Assembly (NCBI GenBank): GCA_964615935.1
Contig: CAZTTG010000068.1
Coordinates: 1-34,732, forward strand
Direction of reading: 5' to 3'
Length of the DNA: 34,732 bases
From: CAZTTG01 sp964615935
GTDB lineage: Bacteria > Planctomycetota > UBA1135 > GCA-002686595
Part shown: positions 10,415 through 18,836 of the stretch, piece after piece
How the letters are laid out: every line of letters begins with the position of its first letter
Position numbering within the stretch: the stretch's first letter is position 1
Notes under the pieces: generated by a model
Told to the model about the DNA's origin: nothing
Database searches by the model: none
The model's input: only the letters and a program-made list of their open reading frames with translations
Translations under genes and position numbers: made by a program

Positions 10415-11413
10415 ATGAGCTCGCCGATCCGAACCGAGTCCACCGTCCCCTCCCCGACCCAGTCCAGCCCCTGGGTGGCCGAGCTGCGCGAGGCCCTGCA
10501 CGAGGTCATCATCGGGCAGGAGAGCCTGCTGCACGGCCTCCTGATCGGCCTCCTGACCGGCGGGCACGTCCTGCTCGAGGGCGTGCCCGGCCTGGCCAAG
10601 TCCCTGGCCGTCTCCAGCCTGGCGGGGGCCGTGCGGGGCTCCTTCTCGCGGCTGCAGTTCACCCCCGACCTGCTGCCCTCGGACCTGGTGGGGACCGAGA
10701 TCTACAACGTCAAGGAGGGCAGCTTCAGCATCCGCAAGGGGCCGCTCTTCGCCAACTTCGTCCTGGCCGACGAGGTCAACCGGGCGCCCGCCAAGGTCCA
10801 GTCGGCGCTGCTCGAGTCCATGCAGGAGCACCAGGTCTCGATCGGCGGCGAGACCTTCGCCCTGCCGCACCCCTTCCTGGTGCTGGCCACCCAGAACCCG
10901 CTGGAGCACGAGGGGACCTACCCCCTGCCCGAGGCCCAGCTCGACCGCTTCGCGCTCAAGCTGCACATCGACTACCCCGACCGCCAGGAGGAGTTCCAGG
11001 TGCTGGAGCGCATGGCCTGCTCGGATCCGCCCCAGGAGGTGCGCAAGGTGGTCGAGCTGGAGACCATCCTCGAGGCCCGCAAGCAGGTGGATGCGGTGCG
11101 GGTGGACCAGCGCCTGAAGGAGTACATCGTGGCCCTGGTGGTGGCCACCCGCGATCCCCGCCGCGCCGGCCTCGAGGAGCTGGCCACGCGCATCCACATC
11201 GGCGCCTCCCCGCGCGCCAGCATCTGGCTGACCATGGCCTCGCGCGCCCACGCCTTCCTGGAGGGCCGCGACTACGCGACCCCCGGCGACATCAAGCGCG
11301 TGGCCCTGGAGGTCATGCGCCACCGCGTGATCCCCACCTACGAGGCCGACGCCGAGGGCCTCACCCCGGACATGCTGGTGACGCGGGTGCTGGAGACGGT
11401 GCCGGTCCCGTAG
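10415..11413 (+). CDS. MoxR-family AAA+ ATPase
   Basis: A 332-residue AAA+ ATPase of the MoxR family, chaperone-like proteins that usually assemble or activate metal- or VWA-domain partners. The Walker A motif is GVPGLAKS (residues 56-63, Lys62). Walker B is FVLADEVNR (Asp119, Glu120). Sensor 1 is LATQNPLEHEGTYPLPEAQ, and the C-terminal lid has RIHIGASPRASIWL. The start at 10415 is the first ATG before homology begins; no clear Shine-Dalgarno is present. It lies 89 bp after pntB, so it may be cotranscribed. MoxR genes are normally followed by DUF58 and VWA genes. Here the next gene is convergent after 9 bp, so the usual partners are absent and the client is unknown. Confidence 0.92.
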   Translation: MSSPIRTESTVPSPTQSSPWVAELREALHEVIIGQESLLHGLLIGLLTGGHVLLEGVPGLAKSLAVSSLAGAVRGSFSRLQFTPDLLPSDLVGTEIYNVKEGSFSIRKGPLFANFVLADEVNRAPAKVQSALLESMQEHQVSIGGETFALPHPFLVLATQNPLEHEGTYPLPEAQLDRFALKLHIDYPDRQEEFQVLERMACSDPPQEVRKVVELETILEARKQVDAVRVDQRLKEYIVALVVATRDPRRAGLEELATRIHIGASPRASIWLTMASRAHAFLEGRDYATPGDIKRVALEVMRHRVIPTYEADAEGLTPDMLVTRVLETVPVP

Positions 11414-11422
11414 GGCGCGTGC

Positions 11423-14209
11423 TCAGGGGCGGATCTCCGCGATCTCGCCGGGTTCGAGGTTGAGCGACCAGCTGCGCTCGCCGTAGCGGACCGTGGCGGG
11501 CCTTCCCCACAGCGAGCGGATCGTCGCCTCGAGAAGGCGCCCCTCGCTCCAGACGAGATCCACCTCGAAGCCGACGCGCGCCCGCAGGCCCGCCACCCGA
11601 CCGCGCGGCCAGGCCTCGGGCAGGGCCGGCAGGAGGTGGAGCTCGCCGGCGTGGCTCTGCAGCAGCATCTCGGCGACGCCCGCGGTTCCCCCGAAGTTGC
11701 CGTCGATCTGGAAGGGGGGATGGTTGTCCAGCAGGTTCGGGTGGGTGCTCCTGGCCAGCAGCGCCCGCAGGTTCTCGTGCGCCGCCTCCCCGTCGGCCAG
11801 GCGGGCGAAGAAGTTGATCATCCACGCCCGGCTCCAGCCGGTGTGCCCGCCCCCGTGGGCCAGGCGGTGCTCCAGGCTGCGGCGGGCCGCAGCGGCGAGC
11901 TCCGGGGTGCGGGCGAGGGAGATCTGGTCGCTCGGGTGCAGCCCGTAGAGGTGCGAGACGTGGCGGTGGCCGGGCTCGGCCTCCTCGTACTCGCGCTCCC
12001 ACTCCATGAGCCGCCCGTCCGAGCCGATCATGGGGCCGGCCAGCCGCGAGAGGGCGTCGCGCACGCGGACGGTGAAGTCGTCCTCGATGTCCAGGATCGC
12101 GGCCGCCTCCAGCACGTCGCGGAAGTTCTGCCAGATGATCTGCTGGTCCATGGCGGTGCCCATGGACAGGCACAGCCGGTGGCGCTTGCCGTCCTCCTCG
12201 TGCCAGTAGGTGTTCTCAGGAGAGGTGGTGGGGCCCGAGACCAGCAGGCCCGTGCGGGGGTCCTCCACCAGCCAGTCGAGGAAGAAGGCGGCCGTGCCGC
12301 GAAGGACCGGCCAGGCCCTCTCTCGCAGGAAGACCTCGTCCCCTCCGAAGCGGTAGTGCTCCATGAAGTGGCTGGCGCACCAGCCCGCGCCCATGGGCCA
12401 CATGCCGTAGACCGCGTGGCCGAACACCGAGCACCAGCGCCAGGCGTCGGTGGTGTGGCCGCTGCAGAAGCCCCCGCAGCCGAGCTTGCGGGCCATGTCG
12501 CGGCCGTCCGCCTGCAGTCCCTCGACGAATCGCAGGTAGGGCTCGTGGCACTCCGCCAGCCCGGTCACCTCGGCCGGCCAGTAGTTCATCTGCAGGTTGA
12601 TGTTGACGTGGTAGTCGGCGTTCCAGGGGGCCGCCAGGTGCTCGCTCCACAGGCCCTGCAGGTTGGCCGGCATGGAGCCCGGCCGCGAGGAGCCCATGAG
12701 CAGGTAGCGCCCGAACTGGAAGTAGGTCTCGAGCAGGTCGGGGTCGGCGGCGCCCTCGCGGAGGGCCGCCAGGCGCTCGGGCGTCGTGCGCGCGGCGAGC
12801 TCGGGGTCGGTGTCGCCGATCTCGAGGCCCACCCGCTCGAAGAGCCGGCGGTGATCGGCGAGCGCGCGCTCGCGGAGCTCGGGCCAGCCCTGCTCGGCGG
12901 CCCGGTCCAGGGTTCCGGCGCAGGCGGCCGCCAGGTCCCGCTTCAGGGGGCGCGAGGGATCATCGAAGCGGTAGTCCGTGGCCGCCGCGATCAGGAGGGT
13001 GAGGGCGTCGGCGCCGCGCACCTCGAGGGTGTCGCGCGCGGCCTCGACCGCGCCGCCCTCGGCGAGCGCCCGCAGCTCGGCGTGCCAGCGCACGCCCTCG
13101 GTGCCCTCGCCATGGCGCGCGCGGCCGAAGATCGCCAGCCGATCCGGGCCCTCGGCCCTCGAGGTGAAGTCGGCCGGGCGGTCCAGGCGAAGGTCGAGGT
13201 CGATGGCGCCCGGGCGATCCGCCTCGATCCGCACCGCGAGCACGTCGTCTGGAGCGCTGGCCAGGACGCGCTGTGAGAAAACCGGCGCGCCCTCCTCGGC
13301 GCGGACTCGCGAGAGGGCCAGGCCCTCGCGCAGGTCCAGCCGGCGGGAGTAGTCCGCGAACGCGCGCCCGGGCGCGATGGTGACCGTCTCGGCCATGTGC
13401 CCGGGCCCACCGACGTTCGTGGCCGCGATGGCGAGGGAGTTGCGCCCGACCCGCAGCCCCGGGAGGGGGAAGCGGTGCGCCTCGTTCCAGGAGCGGGTGC
13501 GGCCGACCTCCTTCCCGTTGAGGAAGACCACCGAGGAGTCGTCGATGGGGCTCAGGTCCAGGCGGGCGGAATCCAGCCCGCCCTCGAGCTCCTCGCGCGC
13601 GAGCTCGAAGGCGGCGCGGAAGACCACCGTGCTCCTGTCGGGAACGGCCAGCCCCTCCCGGCCCTCGGCCTCGGGCCAGTCCCCGGCGTCGAAGCCGTCG
13701 CCCACCCAGGCGGGGTCGAAGGCCTCGCCCTCGCGCACGGGGCCTCGCCTCCATCCCGATACCTCGAGTGCGCTCGGCAGGGCGCGTGCATCGCGCCACT
13801 CGATGTGGAGGTCCCCCAGGGTCTGGTAGCTGCGGGGGCTGAGCCGGGGGGGGAGCATGGCCTGCACCAGGGCCTGCCCGGCGGCCGGTCGCCCGGCGAA
13901 GAACAGCTCGCGCGCCTCCGCGATCACCTCGCCGGCGTCTTCGGGCAGCTCCGGAACGGGCCCGCCGGCCCAGATCGTGTCCTCGTTGAGCTGGATGCGC
14001 TCGACCGGGAAGCCGCCGAAGACCATGGCGCCCATTCGGCCGTTGCCCACGGGCAGGGCCTCGGTCCATCGCTCGGCGGGGGATTCGAAGCGGATGGAGA
14101 GGTCCTGCTCGCCCACCCTCGCGAGGGGGGAGGCCTCGTCGGCCTGCGGGCGGGCGGTGGGGGAGAGGGCGAGGATCGGGAGGACGGCGGCGAGGAGGGA
14201 GCGCTTCAT
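11423..14209 (-). CDS. GH95 alpha-L-fucosidase with an inserted sugar-binding-like domain
   Basis: A 928-residue secreted inverting fucosidase (family GH95, typically alpha-1,2-fucosidase). MKRSLLAAVLPILALSPTARP is a signal peptide. The N-terminal domain has WTEALPVGNGRMGAMVFGG and QLNEDTIWAGGP. The (alpha/alpha)6 catalytic domain has the Asn-x-Asn pair (N536/N538 in NINLQMNYWPAE), the acid Glu665 (in TTSPENTYW) and Asp836 (in FQIDGNFGGTAG). These correspond to the catalytic set known from Bifidobacterium AfcA. Between about residues 145 and 285 the N-terminal domain is split by a segment with VVFLNGKEVGRTRSWNEAH, which resembles a GH2-type jelly-roll. This explains the length well above the usual 750-800. 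Start: signal peptide, with TATCAT seven nt upstream. A membrane protein gene ends 29 bp upstream on the same strand. Confidence 0.94.
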   Translation of the reverse strand: MKRSLLAAVLPILALSPTARPQADEASPLARVGEQDLSIRFESPAERWTEALPVGNGRMGAMVFGGFPVERIQLNEDTIWAGGPVPELPEDAGEVIAEARELFFAGRPAAGQALVQAMLPPRLSPRSYQTLGDLHIEWRDARALPSALEVSGWRRGPVREGEAFDPAWVGDGFDAGDWPEAEGREGLAVPDRSTVVFRAAFELAREELEGGLDSARLDLSPIDDSSVVFLNGKEVGRTRSWNEAHRFPLPGLRVGRNSLAIAATNVGGPGHMAETVTIAPGRAFADYSRRLDLREGLALSRVRAEEGAPVFSQRVLASAPDDVLAVRIEADRPGAIDLDLRLDRPADFTSRAEGPDRLAIFGRARHGEGTEGVRWHAELRALAEGGAVEAARDTLEVRGADALTLLIAAATDYRFDDPSRPLKRDLAAACAGTLDRAAEQGWPELRERALADHRRLFERVGLEIGDTDPELAARTTPERLAALREGAADPDLLETYFQFGRYLLMGSSRPGSMPANLQGLWSEHLAAPWNADYHVNINLQMNYWPAEVTGLAECHEPYLRFVEGLQADGRDMARKLGCGGFCSGHTTDAWRWCSVFGHAVYGMWPMGAGWCASHFMEHYRFGGDEVFLRERAWPVLRGTAAFFLDWLVEDPRTGLLVSGPTTSPENTYWHEEDGKRHRLCLSMGTAMDQQIIWQNFRDVLEAAAILDIEDDFTVRVRDALSRLAGPMIGSDGRLMEWEREYEEAEPGHRHVSHLYGLHPSDQISLARTPELAAAARRSLEHRLAHGGGHTGWSRAWMINFFARLADGEAAHENLRALLARSTHPNLLDNHPPFQIDGNFGGTAGVAEMLLQSHAGELHLLPALPEAWPRGRVAGLRARVGFEVDLVWSEGRLLEATIRSLWGRPATVRYGERSWSLNLEPGEIAEIRP

Positions 14210-14216
14210 GCGGGGG

Positions 14217-14222
14217 ATGATA
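14217..14222 (-). promoter_or_regulatory. Candidate -10 hexamer TATCAT, seven nt before the GH95 start codon
   Basis: TATCAT on the minus strand lies in the 29-bp gap before GH95 and is followed by seven bases and the ATG. It may give GH95 its own, possibly leaderless, transcript, separate from the upstream membrane protein gene. Confidence 0.4.
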
Positions 14223-14238
14223 CCGGGCCCGCACCCGC

Positions 14239-16386
14239 TCACATCCGAAGAGGGTCCGGGTAGGCCTCCCAGCGCAGCCCGCGCTCCAGCGCCCGGGCCT
14301 CGGCCGGCGGCAGCGCGCCCCGCAGCCCTCGGGAGAGCTCGCGGCCGGCCTCCTGCCCGATCGCGTGGCGCAGGCCGGCGCCGAAGCCCAGCAGGGCCGC
14401 CCCGCGGTGAGCGGGTGGGACGAAGCGCCCGAGGAGGTCGGAGAGCCCGTCCGTCTCGCCGGGCTCGGAGAAGGCCCAGCCCACTCCGAACCAGAGCTCG
14501 GACCGGTCCCGCAGCTCGGGCCGCTCGAGCTCCTGGCCGACGGCCGCCAGGTCCGAGGCGATGCCGCGCCGGAGCAGCCGGCCGGCCGCGATCCCGCGTC
14601 CTTGCAGGAAGGCCGCGGCGAAGACCTCGGGGACGGCGCCCGCGATCCGACCGGTCCGGGCCAGGTCCTCGCGGGTGCGGTGGGCCAGGGGGTACTGCAG
14701 CTCCATGCCCAGGCCCTCGACGAGGTAGGGCGCGAGGGGGTGCTCGCCCCCCGCGAGGAGCTCGAGCTCCCGCCGCAGCCGGGCGAGGCCGATTTTGCCG
14801 CGCGCGCACGCGCCGGCCCCGCGGACGAGGTCGAGCTGCGCCTCGACCGGGCACTCCGCCACCAGCTCGTCCAGGCGCGGGGCGGCCGGGCCGTCCCTCC
14901 CCGCCCCCATCCTCTGGCTCCAGGCTAAATGGTGGCCCACCCCGAACCAGATCTCGCGCTGCTCGTGCGGGGGGAACTCGGCCACCGCGCGCACCACCGC
15001 GGCGCGGTCCCAGGAGAAGCTGCCCGTCTCGGGATCGCGGCGCGCCTCGTGCAGGGCGACCCCGTTGTAGTAGCGCAGCAGGAAGCCGTCGTAGTGCAGG
15101 CCCAGGCCGGTGCTCTGAAAGGTCCAGTCGACGATCGGCAGGGTGAAGGCCCCGGTCGCGAGGGCCGCCGTCCCCAGCGCGGTGCCCAGGCGGCGCCCGA
15201 TCCCGCCGCGCCGCCCGAGGACGCCGACCGCCGCGGCGATCGCCATCAGCGCGATCAGGAAGTGCGGCACCAGGTAGCGGTACTGGCCCACCTCGACCGG
15301 AGGGCGGTAGGGATCGAAGCGGAAGTTGCCCGCGGTCACGATCCCGACCACCAGCGGGAAGTACAGGACCAGGAGCGCCGGACGAAGATCGCCCGAGGCG
15401 CCGACTCCTCCCGAGCGCCAGCTCGCCAGGGCGGCGCGCGCCCCGCGCAGGAAGGACGGCAGGAGGACCAGCCAGGCGGCCGCGAAGCAGGCCAGGAAGG
15501 CCCACTCGGCCACCCGGCCCGGGATCGGACCGAGGTCCTCGAAACAGCCGGCCTGGGGCAGGACGTCGACGAAGAGGCGCCGCGCGTTGCTCCACAGCTC
15601 CAGGGTCTGGCTGCGCTCACCCGGTCCCAGCCAGTGGCCCAGGAAGCTCCAGGGCCGGCCGGCGGTGAGCAGCCCGATCCAGACCAGTGGCGCCAGGCCC
15701 AGCGCCGCGCCCGGCAGGACCCAGCGCAGGTCGAGGAGCGCGCGCCGAGGTCCCCGCGAGAGGAGCTGCACGAGGGCCAGGGCGGCGAGCGTGGCCAGGG
15801 AGCCGAAGTAGAAGAAGACGGCGAAGCCCGCGGCCAGGCCGAGGAGGAAGAGGTGGCGCCCTCTCAGGCCCTTCGCGTGGGCGCGGTCGAAGGCGGCGAT
15901 GGTCAGGAGCTGGAAGAGCAGGTTCTCGAAGTGGTTGCCCTTGGCCAGCATCGAGTACTTGAAGAGCGTCGGGGGCCCCAGGACGAAGAGGAAGGCGCCC
16001 CAGTTCGCCGCCCGGCGTCCGACCCAGCGATCGAGCAGGCGCCACAGGAGAAGCTGGCAGCCCAGCCCCAGCAGCACGGGGACCAGCTTGAGCGCCAGGT
16101 AGCTCGGTCCCAGCGCGAGGTAGAAGGGCACTCCCAGGAAGCCCGTGACCAGGTGCCCGCCGCAGTTGTCGTAGTAGTGGCCCAACGGCGCGCCGTGCCA
16201 GCCCTCGGAGGCCACCTTGGCCAGGCTGCCCACGACCGACAGCTCGTAGAGCGGGATGGCCACCGCGTCGAAGTGCGAATGGAGCACCAGCCCCCGCGCC
16301 AGCAGGTAGAGGGCACAGGCCAGGAGCAGCGGGGTGGGCGGCCGGGCGATCCTCCGATGGTATCGCCCCGCGGACGGCCGGGCCAA
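14239..16386 (-). CDS. Polytopic GT-C-like membrane protein with C-terminal helical repeats
   Basis: Up to 715 residues, not assigned to a named family. The N-terminal 430 or so residues contain about ten hydrophobic spans (for example LLLACALYLLARGLVLHS and LKLVPVLLGLGCQLLLWRLL). Polar stretches such as LGHYYDNCGGHL and AKGNHFENLL lie in the loops, reminiscent of GT-C (GT39/ArnT-like) glycosyltransferases that use polyprenyl-linked sugars. The C-terminal 280 residues are soluble and built of six or seven degenerate repeats of about 36 residues. Each has a G-x-G core: REIWFGVGHHLAWSQR, PYLVEGLGMELQYPL, SELWFGVGWAFSEPG, GAALLGFGAGLRHAIG. The only upstream start in frame is TTG at 16386, so the true start is uncertain; CGGAGG lies within the first codons. 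The gene is divergent from a second GT-C-like gene. Confidence 0.75.
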   Translation of the reverse strand: MARPSAGRYHRRIARPPTPLLLACALYLLARGLVLHSHFDAVAIPLYELSVVGSLAKVASEGWHGAPLGHYYDNCGGHLVTGFLGVPFYLALGPSYLALKLVPVLLGLGCQLLLWRLLDRWVGRRAANWGAFLFVLGPPTLFKYSMLAKGNHFENLLFQLLTIAAFDRAHAKGLRGRHLFLLGLAAGFAVFFYFGSLATLAALALVQLLSRGPRRALLDLRWVLPGAALGLAPLVWIGLLTAGRPWSFLGHWLGPGERSQTLELWSNARRLFVDVLPQAGCFEDLGPIPGRVAEWAFLACFAAAWLVLLPSFLRGARAALASWRSGGVGASGDLRPALLVLYFPLVVGIVTAGNFRFDPYRPPVEVGQYRYLVPHFLIALMAIAAAVGVLGRRGGIGRRLGTALGTAALATGAFTLPIVDWTFQSTGLGLHYDGFLLRYYNGVALHEARRDPETGSFSWDRAAVVRAVAEFPPHEQREIWFGVGHHLAWSQRMGAGRDGPAAPRLDELVAECPVEAQLDLVRGAGACARGKIGLARLRRELELLAGGEHPLAPYLVEGLGMELQYPLAHRTREDLARTGRIAGAVPEVFAAAFLQGRGIAAGRLLRRGIASDLAAVGQELERPELRDRSELWFGVGWAFSEPGETDGLSDLLGRFVPPAHRGAALLGFGAGLRHAIGQEAGRELSRGLRGALPPAEARALERGLRWEAYPDPLRM

Positions 16387-16428
16387 CGCCCTGGAGGCGG
16401 GCGGATGACGCCGGCCGCGGACATGCAG

Positions 16429-16434
16429 TAGACT
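16429..16434 (+). promoter_or_regulatory. Candidate -10 hexamer TAGACT for the 761-aa membrane protein
   Basis: TAGACT lies 14 nt before the ATG at 16449 in a 62-bp divergent region. The same hexamer is found before the GH43-like gene. A short leader with GGAG would remain. Confidence 0.35.
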
Positions 16435-16448
16435 CGGGCGGAGCCGCC

Positions 16449-18734
16449 ATGATCCAGACCGAGATGGGAGCTGACGCCCGCCCGCTGCCCGGCCCGCGCG
16501 ATCGCTCCGTGCAGGCGCTGCTGGTCCTGGCCCTCTTCCTGCAGCTCTTCGCCTGGACCCGCCTCGAGGGCTACCAGCTCGCCGACTCGGTCGAGTACAT
16601 GGATCGCGCCCAGAGCTTCGTGCAGGAGCACGACCTGGGCGCGGATCGGGCGGCGCGCTCCTTCGCCTTCTCGCTGGTCTTCGTGCCCATGTTCGCCCTG
16701 GCGGACTGGCTGGGCTGGGAGGACCTGCGACCGCTGGTCCCGGCGGGTCGCGCCATCCAGATCCTGCTCTCCCTGCTCCTGATCCTGGCCAGCGTCCGCC
16801 TGGGAGCGCGCGCGGGCGGCCGCGGCGTGGGGATCGCCGCCGGGTACCTGGTGGCGGTCAACCCGGTCTTCCTGCGCTTCTCGGTCTCACCGGTCGCCGG
16901 GATCGCCGCCGGGCTGGCGCTGGCGGTGGGCTTCGGGCGCCTGCTCGAGCGCGCGGGCTTCCGGCGCTCCCTCGGCGGGGGCCTCTGGATCGGGCTGGCC
17001 TTCCTCCTCTCCTACAAGAGCCTGCTGGCGGCGCTGGTCCTGGCGCCCCTGCTGCTGGTTCGCGACCGCTTGCGGCACGCGGCCTCCTGGCTCGGCCTGG
17101 GGGCCGGGCTGCTCCTCTGCATGGCCGCGCAGACGGCCCTCGACCGGTGGGTCTACGGCCGCTGGGGTGCGAGCCTCTTCGGCTACCTCTTCGACAACGT
17201 CGGCTCGACCCTGACCACCATGCTGGCGCGGCTGCGGGGCATCCACCCGGTCTTCGAGGACCTGGCCCGGCGGGTGTACCAGGCCGAGAGCGACTTCCGC
17301 GGCTACGGCTTCGACCCCGCCCACGAGGGGACTCGCCTGCTCGCCCCCGATCCCGCCTCCTGGTACCTCTGGCAGCTGCCGGAGTTCCTGGTGTGGCCGG
17401 TGATCGGCCTGCTGCTGCTCGGCGCCGCCGGAGCGCTGCGGCGCCCCGCCTGGCGGCGCGCCCTCCTGTTCCTGGTCCCCCTCGGCTGCGCCCTCGTCCT
17501 GACCCAGAAGGGCGGCGATCGCTCCTTCCGGCTGCTCCTGCCCGTCCTGCCGTTGATCGCCGCCGCCGGCGCCCTCGGCTGGCAGAGCTGGCGAGGCGCC
17601 CGCGGCGGAATGCTGCGGCGCTCCACGGCGGCGCTGGCCATGGCGGCGGCCCTCCCCCTCGGCCTCCTGGCGCTGGAGCGGGCGAACACGCGCTCCTTCG
17701 GCGCCTACTGGCGGGCGATGGAGTGGGTGGAGCGCGCGGTGGAAGCCGGGGAGGAGTCCCGGGCGAGACCCCCGCGCGTGGGCAGCGCGTACTACTGGGC
17801 GCTCTTCCTGCGCGCGGCGCCGGGCACCGAGCTCGCCAAGCTCCCGCACGCGCTCGACGGGTGGCGCGAGGAGGGCACCGAGCCGGCCAACGACCGGACC
17901 GCCGCGGAGCGCCGGGTGGCCATCGCCGCGGCGCTCGACGAGCTCGACTGGCTGATCGTGCACCTGCCGGTGCTCTCGCGGCGCGGCGGCCTGCTCGCCG
18001 AGGTCAACCGCCGCTTCCGCGTGGAGGCGGCCTTCTACGACCAGGACGCGCACGCGTCCATCGGACCGGTGTTCGCCCTGCGCCGGAGCGCGGAGGAGGA
18101 CGGGGGGAGGCGCTTCTTCGGCCTCGAGGATCCCGGCGGCCGGCCGGCGAAGCCGGGCCGCCGCACCGTCTTCCGGGCGGAGGCGCCTCCGGGATCCCTG
18201 ACGCTGCTCGACTGGCAGGTGGAGAGCCTGCCGGGGACCGGTCTGGGCTGGATCACCTACCGGTGGCTCGCCGATGGCGAGCTGCCCGACTGCGAGATCA
18301 TCGACCGCGTCACCTCCCCGGACGGGCGCAACAGCTTCCAGAACAACCACCGCCCGGTCTACGGCCACCACCCGACGTCGAGCTGGGAGCCGGGGAGGAT
18401 CGTGCGTGAGAGCTACGTGCTGGTGGGCTCCGCCGACAGCTTCTACGCCGGCCGCCCCTACCGCCCGCTGGGCGGGCCGTTCCGGCGCGGTGACCTGATC
18501 CCCTGCAGCCTCTGGATGGAGGTCCTCGAGGAGGAGGACGGATCCGGCTCGCGGCGTCGCCTGCGGCCCGCCGGGCTGACCGGTGCCGGAACTCAGGGCC
18601 GCGATCCCTGGCGGCTGTGGACGCGCCATGGACGGCGGCTCGGCCCGGACGGGCTCCTCGAGGTCGGCCGCTTCTTCCTTCCGGTCGAGGAGAGGGCCCG
18701 CGTCCCCGACGACGGGCGGCGGCTGCGCGATTGA
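16449..18734 (+). CDS. GT-C-like glycosyltransferase family membrane protein
   Basis: A 761-residue protein with about ten transmembrane spans over the first 420 residues. It starts with ALLVLALFLQLFAWTRL, followed by GYQLADSVEYMDRAQSF, where the acidic Asp/Glu cluster after the first helix matches the DxD/DxE-like site of GT39/GT83-type enzymes. Further spans include AGIAAGLALAVGFGRLL and FLVWPVIGLLLLGAAGAL. The C-terminal third is soluble. Its stretches SSWEPGRIVRESYVLVGS and DCEIIDRVTSPDGR resemble the beta-sandwich often appended to such enzymes. It probably transfers a sugar from a lipid carrier at the outer face of the inner membrane; acceptor unknown. GGAG precedes the start. It is divergent from the other GT-C-like protein and ends at a hairpin. 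Confidence 0.75.
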   Translation: MIQTEMGADARPLPGPRDRSVQALLVLALFLQLFAWTRLEGYQLADSVEYMDRAQSFVQEHDLGADRAARSFAFSLVFVPMFALADWLGWEDLRPLVPAGRAIQILLSLLLILASVRLGARAGGRGVGIAAGYLVAVNPVFLRFSVSPVAGIAAGLALAVGFGRLLERAGFRRSLGGGLWIGLAFLLSYKSLLAALVLAPLLLVRDRLRHAASWLGLGAGLLLCMAAQTALDRWVYGRWGASLFGYLFDNVGSTLTTMLARLRGIHPVFEDLARRVYQAESDFRGYGFDPAHEGTRLLAPDPASWYLWQLPEFLVWPVIGLLLLGAAGALRRPAWRRALLFLVPLGCALVLTQKGGDRSFRLLLPVLPLIAAAGALGWQSWRGARGGMLRRSTAALAMAAALPLGLLALERANTRSFGAYWRAMEWVERAVEAGEESRARPPRVGSAYYWALFLRAAPGTELAKLPHALDGWREEGTEPANDRTAAERRVAIAAALDELDWLIVHLPVLSRRGGLLAEVNRRFRVEAAFYDQDAHASIGPVFALRRSAEEDGGRRFFGLEDPGGRPAKPGRRTVFRAEAPPGSLTLLDWQVESLPGTGLGWITYRWLADGELPDCEIIDRVTSPDGRNSFQNNHRPVYGHHPTSSWEPGRIVRESYVLVGSADSFYAGRPYRPLGGPFRRGDLIPCSLWMEVLEEEDGSGSRRRLRPAGLTGAGTQGRDPWRLWTRHGRRLGPDGLLEVGRFFLPVEERARVPDDGRRLRD

Positions 18735-18738
18735 ACCA

Positions 18739-18762
18739 CCCGGTCGATCGGGCTCGACCGGG
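18739..18762 (+). terminator. Hairpin after the GT-C-like gene
   Basis: Perfect 9-bp stem CCCGGTCGA / TCGACCGGG with a 6-nt loop, starting 5 bp after the stop codon. No T-tract follows, so intrinsic termination is uncertain; it may be a mRNA 3'-end stabiliser or assist Rho. Confidence 0.45.
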
Positions 18763-18790
18763 GGATCCTCAGCGGACCCCGCCTGGCTGG

Positions 18791-18796
18791 TAGAAT
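18791..18796 (+). promoter_or_regulatory. Candidate -10 hexamer TAGAAT for the radical SAM gene
   Basis: The hexamer lies 40 nt before the ATG and is followed by TCCC, as in the GH29 promoter. It separates the radical SAM gene from the upstream hairpin, so the gene probably has its own promoter. Confidence 0.4.
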
Positions 18797-18836
18797 CCCA
18801 GGATCGCCCGGCGCCTGCGGGTGTCGAGGACCTTCG

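Noticed and set aside
11423..15595. Extension of the GH95 frame upstream to 15595
   Set aside because: The extension lies out of frame within the membrane protein gene and is Arg/Gly-rich. The signal peptide at 14209 marks the true start.
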